Below are positions 25,027-32,320 of a DNA stretch of 32,320 nucleotides, in pieces. Positions within the stretch are counted from its first letter, which is position 1. Every line of letters starts with the position of its first letter. The notes under the pieces are model-generated. The model had not been told where the DNA came from, did no database searches, and saw only the letters and a program-made list of their open reading frames with translations. Source of the stretch: Gammaproteobacteria bacterium (lineage in GTDB: Bacteria; Pseudomonadota; Gammaproteobacteria; Pseudomonadales; Azotimanducaceae); contig VYDB01000069.1 in the NCBI GenBank assembly GCA_009843635.1, positions 1-32,320 of the forward strand, written 5' to 3'. The position numbers and the translations under genes were made by a program.

Positions 25027-26049
25027 CTAGGCATTCGGTTCGACCAAGAGATTAACGACTAGGCGGACCATAAGATCCTTGGCCGAAGGTGCGCTCTCGG
25101 CGATTAGCAGCGTGAGCGCCGTCAGCGCCCGCGGGTCCAGCCGGTGGGCCACGCCTTCCTGCGCGAGGTAGAGAAGGAACAAAAGCGAGCCGATGCGCTT
25201 GTTGCCGTCGGTGAACGGGTGGTCCTTTACCACGAAGTAGAGCAGGTTGGCCGCCTTCTCCTCCCGCGAGCGGTAGAGCGGCTCGCCGAACATCGTCTGT
25301 TCGATGTTGCCGAGGATCGCCGCAAGGCCATCGCCGCGCAGATTGCCGAACAGCCCCGTCACCTCGCCTCTATCCGCCAAGTCGCGGCGAAGGGTGCTGA
25401 TCGCTTCGAGAGCGGTATCCAGATCGATGGCGCTGGTGGACGGCTTGGCGCCGGGCGGCGTCTTGAGGCGGTCCTCGTCGTACTCCAGAAGCAGTCGCCA
25501 AGTGTCGGCGTAGCCGGAGATGATATCGAGCACCGCGCTGCCAGCATCGGTGACCAACGCTTGGTTCTGCAGCGTCCGGGTGAGTAAATCGATCGTTTGG
25601 CGCGCTTCGTGGAGGCCGCGTTCGGCCAGCCGCCGCTCGTGCAGCGTGTAGCCGCGCACCAGATGCTCGCGCAACGTGCCGGTCGCCCAGATGCGGAATT
25701 GGGTGCCGCGTGGGGATTTCACCCGGTAGCCGACCGAAATGACGACGTCGAGATTGTAGTGGTCAACCTCCCGTGTGACAGGTCGCCCGTTTTCGGACTG
25801 AACCTGTGCAAATTTTGCACAAGTTGACTTAGCGTCCAGTTCGCCTTCCGCGAAAACGTTGCGGATGTGGCGGTTAACGACCGACCGGTCCCGCTCGAAG
25901 AGATCGGCCATCTGCCGCTGAGTCAGCCAGACTGTATCCTGGTCTAGCCGCACATCCACCCGCACGCCGCCATCCGCGGCTTCGTAAACCGCGATGGTCG
26001 CGCCCGCAGCTTCAGGAGATGCTGCCTCGTTCATTGATGCGTGAGTCAT
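25027..26049 (-). CDS. RhuM family protein with C-terminal Fic/Doc domain
   Basis: A 340-residue protein. The N-terminal RhuM part has VWLTQRQMADLFERDRSVVN (40-59), a phage antirepressor-like HTH, and VDHYNLDVVISVGYRVKSPR (95-114). The C-terminal part contains the Fic motif HPFTDGNKRIG (277-287). Lys replaces the Gly of AMPylating Fic enzymes and the second Arg is missing, so it resembles Doc, which phosphorylates EF-Tu. This architecture is known and is often found within type I restriction loci; its job there is unclear. ATG 26049 overlaps the hsdS stop as ATGA, so translation is coupled. The longer frame start at 26511 is rejected because its first 154 residues are antisense-like noise within hsdS. 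Confidence 0.85.
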   Translation of the reverse strand: MTHASMNEAASPEAAGATIAVYEAADGGVRVDVRLDQDTVWLTQRQMADLFERDRSVVNRHIRNVFAEGELDAKSTCAKFAQVQSENGRPVTREVDHYNLDVVISVGYRVKSPRGTQFRIWATGTLREHLVRGYTLHERRLAERGLHEARQTIDLLTRTLQNQALVTDAGSAVLDIISGYADTWRLLLEYDEDRLKTPPGAKPSTSAIDLDTALEAISTLRRDLADRGEVTGLFGNLRGDGLAAILGNIEQTMFGEPLYRSREEKAANLLYFVVKDHPFTDGNKRIGSLLFLLYLAQEGVAHRLDPRALTALTLLIAESAPSAKDLMVRLVVNLLVEPNA

Positions 26050-27413
26050 GCGACGGCCCCCACGGCCGTTTCGGCGTCCGCGATGCTGATTTCGCCGGAG
26101 ATGAGTTTGGGCAGAAGGATATCCCGGATTTGCGCGAGAGTGCGGCTCAAGTGGATGTTGGCCACGATCCGGGCGAGGATGGGTTGCATGGCTTCCTGAT
26201 AGGCCAAGGCCAGCTGATCGGGTGGAATGCAAATCGGATATTGACCCATGGTTTTCCAGCTTGTCCGCGGCATCCTGGTGCCGTTGGAAGTCTGGTCCGT
26301 GTAAAAAACGAATGGGTCCGAGGATACAGTGGCCGATACGAATGCCGACCATTCGGGCGACTTGGGTGCGATGACCACGATGTCCGTTGAGCAGACACCC
26401 TCTACCGGTGCGATGCCGACCTTGTGAAAGTACGGCCTGAGTTTGCCGAAGAGGATGTCGCCCTTCTCGAAGCGAGACTTGGCGCTTTTGACGTCTCCCG
26501 CAAACCCCCATGTTTCGAGGGCAATGGAGCGCCGGGGCATGTGCTCCAGACCGATATAGGGGGTCTCATCGCCGCAGTCCGCTGGCGCGACGTTTTGCCG
26601 ACGAGCAATGGCGACTTCCGCGAGGGTGCCTGCACGCCATCCCGGGGGAACGTCTCGGGATTCCACTTGAGTCATCTTCGTAGGTACCAGTTCGAAGTCC
26701 ACAAACCACGAATTGAACAGCGCCCGTGCCATCGCCTCCAGCGTTTCGTTCAGGCGCTGGTTCAGCTCAATCTTCTCGTCCAACCTACCTAGGATGTCAG
26801 CGATGACACGTTGCTGGCTCGCCGGCGGCACCACAAGAGTGAGATTCGCCAAATCGGTACCCGTTATTCCAGCGACAGCCACTTGCCGACGAATCATGTC
26901 GAGGCCATGCAGTCCAGCCGGGGATTTGAAGTAGTAGTAGAGAAACAACGGATCTGCTTTGTTGGGGTCCGGTCGGGCGCGTATTATCGATGACTCGAAA
27001 GCAGTCGGTTCGGGCACTTCCAAAACCACACAGCACTTCCCTGCCCCTTCTGCAACGAGTGAGCGACGGGCGAAAAGCAAGTCGCCTTTCTGGACGCTGA
27101 AACGGCGTATCTCCGATTCGGTAAGTTCAACGCGCCTCATGGGCACGTCGGTTAGTCTCGGATTCGCAAATAGTTCGCCCATGTTGACTATCTTCGCTCC
27201 GCGACCGTGGAAGTCCTTCGGCTTATACACCCCGTTGCGGACTGGCTCTGACAAGAAGCTGGCAAACGCAGCCTCGGCCCAACGAGGCTTAACACCGAGT
27301 CCAGAAGACATCTCGCGGGTGATTTGCGGCAGGGTAGGATCGCCGTGCGCGTGGTTCTCATGCTGTTCCTCAAGCCGCGCTAGGGACAATCGGTACTTGC
27401 TGCAGTCGATCAT
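26046..27413 (-). CDS. hsdS: Type I restriction specificity subunit S
   Basis: A 455-residue HsdS with two target-recognition domains, each followed by a long helical conserved region. The first spacer is PPASQQRVIADILGRLDEKI and ELNQRLNETLEAMARALFNS near 195-240. The second, near the C-terminus, is AYQEAMQPILARIVANIHLS followed by LAQIRDILLPKLISGEI. TRD1 includes a VQKGDLLFARRSLV strand and TRD2 the equivalent FEKGDILFGKLRPYF, confirming internal duplication. The recognition sequence would be bipartite but cannot be read from the protein. It begins 22 bp after the small GYEEGYDDI gene and ends in a 4-bp overlap with the RhuM-Fic start. Confidence 0.93.
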   Translation of the reverse strand: MIDCSKYRLSLARLEEQHENHAHGDPTLPQITREMSSGLGVKPRWAEAAFASFLSEPVRNGVYKPKDFHGRGAKIVNMGELFANPRLTDVPMRRVELTESEIRRFSVQKGDLLFARRSLVAEGAGKCCVVLEVPEPTAFESSIIRARPDPNKADPLFLYYYFKSPAGLHGLDMIRRQVAVAGITGTDLANLTLVVPPASQQRVIADILGRLDEKIELNQRLNETLEAMARALFNSWFVDFELVPTKMTQVESRDVPPGWRAGTLAEVAIARRQNVAPADCGDETPYIGLEHMPRRSIALETWGFAGDVKSAKSRFEKGDILFGKLRPYFHKVGIAPVEGVCSTDIVVIAPKSPEWSAFVSATVSSDPFVFYTDQTSNGTRMPRTSWKTMGQYPICIPPDQLALAYQEAMQPILARIVANIHLSRTLAQIRDILLPKLISGEISIADAETAVGAVA

Positions 27414-27435
27414 GATTTACCTACGGAAGTTACCG

Positions 27436-27678
27436 TCAATGTGAGGTGCGGCGAAAGACTAGAGCTTCTGCAGTCTCCACGTCCGAGTCGGACGCGAGCC
27501 GGTCTCGTGGGTTGCTATGCTTGCCCTGCCAAGCATGCGTACCGGTATCGAGGGCGATCTTCGTCCTGAGAATTCGGTCGGGAGTGATGTCATCGTATCC
27601 CTCCTCGTAACCGTCCACCACAACACGGAGTGTGGGCGGAAGGCTGCGAAGCAGTTCGATTAGCTCGCCTGCTGTCAT
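27436..27678 (-). CDS. Small conserved hypothetical protein (GYEEGYDDI family)
   Basis: An 80-residue protein starting MTAGELIELLRSLPPTLRVV and continuing with GYEEGYDDI (32-40). It resembles small uncharacterised proteins seen next to phage, toxin-antitoxin or DNA-modification genes. No catalytic residues stand out; a helix is followed by acidic loops. It starts 2 bp after the HicB-like stop, where HicA would be expected, but it lacks the HicA double-stranded RNA-binding fold and its catalytic His (no GSHH motif). Function unknown. A possible role is partner of the HicB-like protein or modulator of the restriction enzyme. Confidence 0.65.
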   Translation of the reverse strand: MTAGELIELLRSLPPTLRVVVDGYEEGYDDITPDRILRTKIALDTGTHAWQGKHSNPRDRLASDSDVETAEALVFRRTSH

Positions 27679-27680
27679 TT

Positions 27681-27893
27681 TCAAAACTCGGTCCCGGTGG
27701 ATGCCCCCACACCACTCGGCATCGGTACCGGCTCGCCACGTTCGCGCAGGCTTTCTATGTGAAAGATGATGGCGGAACGCATCTCTCGAACCGCCTCGTG
27801 TCGGGTGGCTCCAGTGGCGACGCATCCCTGAAGGTCGGGCGCATGTGCCGAAAAGTTCCTAGGCGTTTGCTCGATCACAATGGTGTATTCCAT
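27681..27893 (-). CDS. HicB-like antitoxin-type protein, no HicA nearby
   Basis: About 70 residues. EYTIVIEQTPRNFSAHAPDL and GCVATGATRHEAVREMRSAI match the partial RNase H fold of HicB antitoxins, which inhibit the HicA mRNA-cleaving toxin and often bind their own operator. The C-terminal DNA-binding part usual in longer HicB proteins is missing; after the fold only a short PMPSGVGASTGTEF tail is left. ATG 27893 is chosen because HicB proteins start directly at MxYTIVIE; GTG 27920 would overlap the hsdM stop as GTGA and is a realistic alternative. It sits between hsdM and a small unknown gene. Possible roles are orphan regulator, or half of a new pair with its neighbour. Confidence 0.75.
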   Translation of the reverse strand: MEYTIVIEQTPRNFSAHAPDLQGCVATGATRHEAVREMRSAIIFHIESLRERGEPVPMPSGVGASTGTEF

Positions 27894-27916
27894 GGTCTCA
27901 TCGGGTGTCACGGCTA

Positions 27917-29521
<1,605 letters not shown>

Positions 29522-29588
29522 CGGGAGTGCTTTCCCTCCGTGGCGTTGAAGGCGATTCTAGCAACGCGACAGTCAATCGTCGCCCCGC

Positions 29589-29614
29589 TGCTCCTTTCCT
29601 TCCACAAAGGAGCA
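29589..29614. promoter_or_regulatory. Perfect 9-bp inverted repeat in the hsdM/glycosyltransferase divergent region
   Basis: TGCTCCTTT (29589-29597) and AAAGGAGCA (29606-29614) are perfect complements around an 8-nt centre. It lies 68 bp before hsdM and 60 bp before the glycosyltransferase. It could be an operator for a dimeric regulator or an RNA hairpin that hides its own AAAGGAG Shine-Dalgarno-like arm. Confidence 0.45.
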
Positions 29615-29673
29615 AGGCGCGTCGCTTTGGCATAGACTGCGTCGAGGGGCCTAAGGCTTGAAGGACAAACGCC

Positions 29674-30654
29674 ATGGCGGCAACGGAGGATTCAACGACG
29701 GTCTGGTTTCACCGCCGCTTTCTGCGCCTGACCGGTGGCCACCTCAAGCACGCCCACTACTTCGACCATGTTCGCCGCCTGCCAGAATACGCGCCGCGCA
29801 TCAGCTTCACCGCCGAACCCGGTGCATCCCACCACCCCGACCAACGACGCCTTTGGCCGCCCCGGAAGGGGGCGTACGCCGAACGTTGGCGGCCCAGCCG
29901 CCCTGACATTCTCTTTCTCGCCGGGCTGGACTGGCGGTACCTTATCGACAACGGTCTCGACGCCTTGCCCAACCCGCGCATCAATCTAGTCCAGCACTTT
30001 CATGCCCACAAGAACGCTGAGCTGTCCAGCTACCTGAAGCAGAGGGCAGTGCGCATCTGTGTCAGCGAGGAGGTGGCCGAGTCACTGCGCGCCTCCGGCC
30101 AGGTCAATGGCCCCGTGTTCACCATCGTCAACGGCATGCGCCTGCCGCCCATGGTCGCTCTGCACCGCGTCGCGGCCGATCTGCTGCCGCGCAGGCGCCG
30201 CTCGGTCATCGTGGTCGGTTACAAGCGCCCGGCCCTAGCCAACGCCTTGTCGGAACGCCTTGCCGACGCCAAGGTGCCCCATCAACTGCTGTTGGACTTC
30301 CTCCCCCGTGCGCAATTCCTTGCCGCCTTGGCGGGCGCGGAGGTGACGGTCTGCCTCCCCGACGCGGAGGAGGGGTTCTACCTGCCCGCCTTGGAGGCAA
30401 TGGCCTGCGGCAGCGTCGTGGTGACCCTGGACTGCATCGGCAATCGGAGCTTCTGCCACAGCCACGAAAACTGCCTCATCGCCCCCGAGGACCCCGACAC
30501 CCTGACCGCCGCCACCATCCACGCCTTGGCGCTCTACCCCAAGGCCCGCAAAGCGCTGCGCGGTCGCGCCGACCAAACGGTCCGCGAGCACAGCCTGGCC
30601 AAGGAGCGGCAGCGCTTCCACGAGATTCTCAGCGACATCCACAGCATCTGGTGA
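29674..30654 (+). CDS. GT4-like glycosyltransferase
   Basis: A 326-residue GT-B fold protein related to glycosyltransferase group 1. RINLVQHFHAHKN (about 108-120) and VNGMRLPPM (about 152-160) lie in and after the N-terminal domain. The C-terminal nucleotide-sugar site is EEGFYLPALEAMACGSVVVT (about 230-249), the E-x7-E type motif, followed by CIGNRSFCHSHENCLIAPED. The C-terminal Rossmann part is present, but the acceptor-binding half is short. There is no signal peptide or membrane segment, so it is probably a cytoplasmic or peripheral membrane enzyme of a glycan pathway. ATG 29674 is supported by GAAGGA about 10 nt upstream. It runs towards the cytochrome gene and stops 6 bp before it. Confidence 0.82.
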   Translation: MAATEDSTTVWFHRRFLRLTGGHLKHAHYFDHVRRLPEYAPRISFTAEPGASHHPDQRRLWPPRKGAYAERWRPSRPDILFLAGLDWRYLIDNGLDALPNPRINLVQHFHAHKNAELSSYLKQRAVRICVSEEVAESLRASGQVNGPVFTIVNGMRLPPMVALHRVAADLLPRRRRSVIVVGYKRPALANALSERLADAKVPHQLLLDFLPRAQFLAALAGAEVTVCLPDAEEGFYLPALEAMACGSVVVTLDCIGNRSFCHSHENCLIAPEDPDTLTAATIHALALYPKARKALRGRADQTVREHSLAKERQRFHEILSDIHSIW

Positions 30655-30660
30655 GCGGCT

Positions 30661-32320
30661 CTAGAGCGGTGTCTCGGCACGGACAGCTAGGCTCTGCGGA
30701 ACGCCCGACACCGAGGAACGCTCTTTCGCAGTCAGCCCACGGGCGCCGACCCCGGTCAGCACGACCTCCACATCGTCAGCGTCCCCGTCCGGCGCACCAG
30801 GGCGCCAAGCGCCGTCCGCCATCACGACAAACAGGGAGACCTTGCCCCCGGCCTTGATCAGCAGCCCCCCGGGAATTTGGACCGTCGCATCGTTGTGCGC
30901 CACAAGCGTTGTCTCGGCCAAGAGCGAATCCACAGGGCCAAGTCGCCCGTCGCCATTCGCGTCGGCATGGATGCGAACGGCAACGTCCGAAACCGGCGCA
31001 TTCGAAATCGGCCCTGGGGTGGGAACGCCGAGACGCATCATCAAGCTTTCCAACCTGACGCCGCCGAGATCGCCGACACCCAACTCAAACGCCAAAACAC
31101 CTGGCCCCCGCACACCGAGCGGCGCGACGCTGACGGATGTCGGCACTGCCGTGTCGTCGAGTTGCTGCAGGTATGCCACCAACTGCGCCTTCTCCGTTGG
31201 AGTCAGGTGCGAAGTTCGGCCATGCCGGTCTTCAGCGTTGCGCACGGTGATGACGTCCGGGAGCGTTGCCGCGGAGCCGTCGTGCAGATATGGCGGCGCT
31301 TCCCAAACACCCTTCAAGGTAGGCGTGTCCAAGGCGCGCAAGGTGTTCGGCCTGAAATCTCCCGCAGCCTCCGTCAAGGTGCCGACATCATGCATGGTGA
31401 ACGGCAATGCAAGGTCGTCCGGCGACTGGCTGGCTAGTGGCCGTCGCAACGAACTGTCCGTGAACGCCGCACCGGCATGGCAAACCGCACAGCCGGTCTC
31501 GGCACCGTGGAAGATGACCTCGCCAGCCAGCGCAGCGTCCGTCATCACCCCGCCTCGGTCACGGTACGGGCTCGGGTTCACCTTGCTGAACGTGGCCAGA
31601 TAGGCCGCCAGCGCGTCCAGTTCAGGGCTGAGGCCGGCATTCGACGGCCCAAACACCCAATTGGCGCTTCTGGCGTTGTACACCGAATCCGCCACGAACC
31701 CCCTGCCCTGCAACGTTGTCCGCAACAGCATCTCGAAGTCCTGGATCTCGTCCATGTCCGCACGCCAGTGGATGGGGCCAGGGCCGAGCCCGGCGCGGCC
31801 GACCAGCGCCGTGGTGTTCCTCAGTCCGCCACCGTGCACGCCGCGCCCGCTGTAGTCCCAGACGCGCCCGTCGCTGCCGCCTTCCACGTGGCAACCCGCG
31901 CAACTGACGTAGCCATCGCGCGACATGCGTGGATCAGAAGCGTTGTAGAAGATCTGCTTGCCCAAGAGAACGTCCGCCGGCAGCGGTTCGCGCTCAACGG
32001 TCGCAATCCGTGCAAGCAGCGGGACCGCAGCGCCTTGGGCGACTCTCGATACATCGTAAACAGCGACATCGCGGGATAGGAAGTTCTGCACGAACAGGCG
32101 GCCACGTTGATCGAGCGCCAACCCCTGAGGCGCAAGTCCGGTTTGCGGAATCGACGCCACCCACTCACCGCTTGCCGCATCCAGCACATCGACGGCATTG
32201 CTGCCCTGCAGTGCGACGAACGCATATCGGCCTTGCGGATCGAAGGCAATGGCCACCGCCATCGCCCCAGGGCTATTCAAAAGTCCTGACGGCGGTTGGC
32301 TGAGGTTTCCGGTTGGTTTT
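30661..32320 (-). CDS. YVTN propeller / di-heme cytochrome c peroxidase-like protein, 5' end beyond window
   Basis: The reading frame is open to the right edge, so the N-terminus is missing. The visible part starts in a YVTN-type beta-propeller (AIAFDPQGRYAFVALQGSNA). Two c-type heme sites follow, CAGCH (encoded at 31888-31902) and CAVCH (31477-31491), with a MauG/cytochrome c peroxidase-like body (LLGKQIFYNASDPRMS; ALDTPTLKGVWEAPPYLHDG). Such proteins are periplasmic and oxidise proteins, small molecules or peroxide. An unusual C-terminal extension of about 150 residues contains DANGDGRLGPVDSLL, which fits an EF-hand/dockerin-like calcium loop within a beta-rich region. TTG 32280 is not the start, because coding continues upstream. 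The signal peptide cannot be seen. Confidence 0.85.
   Translation of the reverse strand, partial: KPTGNLSQPPSGLLNSPGAMAVAIAFDPQGRYAFVALQGSNAVDVLDAASGEWVASIPQTGLAPQGLALDQRGRLFVQNFLSRDVAVYDVSRVAQGAAVPLLARIATVEREPLPADVLLGKQIFYNASDPRMSRDGYVSCAGCHVEGGSDGRVWDYSGRGVHGGGLRNTTALVGRAGLGPGPIHWRADMDEIQDFEMLLRTTLQGRGFVADSVYNARSANWVFGPSNAGLSPELDALAAYLATFSKVNPSPYRDRGGVMTDAALAGEVIFHGAETGCAVCHAGAAFTDSSLRRPLASQSPDDLALPFTMHDVGTLTEAAGDFRPNTLRALDTPTLKGVWEAPPYLHDGSAATLPDVITVRNAEDRHGRTSHLTPTEKAQLVAYLQQLDDTAVPTSVSVAPLGVRGPGVLAFELGVGDLGGVRLESLMMRLGVPTPGPISNAPVSDVAVRIHADANGDGRLGPVDSLLAETTLVAHNDATVQIPGGLLIKAGGKVSLFVVMADGAWRPGAPDGDADDVEVVLTGVGARGLTAKERSSVSGVPQSLAVRAETPL

Noticed and set aside
26050-26511. N-terminal extension of the RhuM-Fic frame
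   Set aside because: It overlaps hsdS in another frame and shows no family match; the ATGA overlap gives a better start at 26049.
27436-27678. HicA toxin
   Set aside because: It sits where HicA would be, but lacks the HicA fold strings and catalytic His.

Overview
The window looks like chromosomal DNA of a GC-rich, Gram-negative proteobacterium, probably marine or host-associated. This rests on gene content and base composition only: DUF3604, phytanoyl-CoA dioxygenase, SMP-30 and AbgB-like catabolic genes, a GT25-type surface glycan enzyme, and a YVTN/di-heme cytochrome. No rRNA, tRNA or other taxonomic marker is visible, so the lineage is not fixed.

Region A (1-11330) is GC-rich metabolic DNA. 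It holds the C-terminal part of a DUF3604 protein, a MetE-C/UROD-fold methionine synthase-like protein, a VOC enzyme plus MFS transporter operon, a PhyH dioxygenase, and a tightly packed three-gene operon (serine beta-lactamase-like hydrolase, exported AbgB-like amidohydrolase, 6PGDH-like dehydrogenase). A PLP cysteine synthase-like enzyme and an operon of SMP-30 lactonase plus enoyl-CoA hydratase follow. Two of the gaps carry a similar pair of tight hairpins.

Region B (about 11.3-20.8 kb) is visibly less GC-rich, has long gene-poor gaps and looks acquired. It contains a two-gene ATPase + DUF4435/TOPRIM cassette matching the layout of the PARIS anti-phage system (AriA/AriB). Next is a glycan cassette: a GT25 / sulfotransferase-like / GH16 fusion, a GT32-like glycosyltransferase, and a divergent NodU/CmcH-type carbamoyltransferase.

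Region C (20845-29521) is one long minus-strand defence block. In transcription order it reads hsdM, an orphan HicB-like gene, a small 'GYEEGYDDI' protein, hsdS, a RhuM-Fic/Doc protein, hsdR, and a zinc-ribbon / winged-helix / nucleoside-deoxyribosyltransferase-like protein. Genes overlap or nearly touch from hsdM to hsdR, so the extra genes are probably expressed with the type I restriction-modification enzyme. The last gene is a candidate nucleotide- or NAD-consuming abortive-infection effector.

Region D (29522-32320) returns to GC-rich DNA. A perfect 9-bp inverted repeat lies in the divergent promoter region. It is followed by a GT4-like glycosyltransferase and, converging on it, a YVTN-propeller/di-heme cytochrome c peroxidase-like protein that runs off the right edge.

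The best candidates for new biology are the PARIS-like pair, the deoxyribosyltransferase-like protein at the end of the restriction operon, and the three-domain glycan enzyme.
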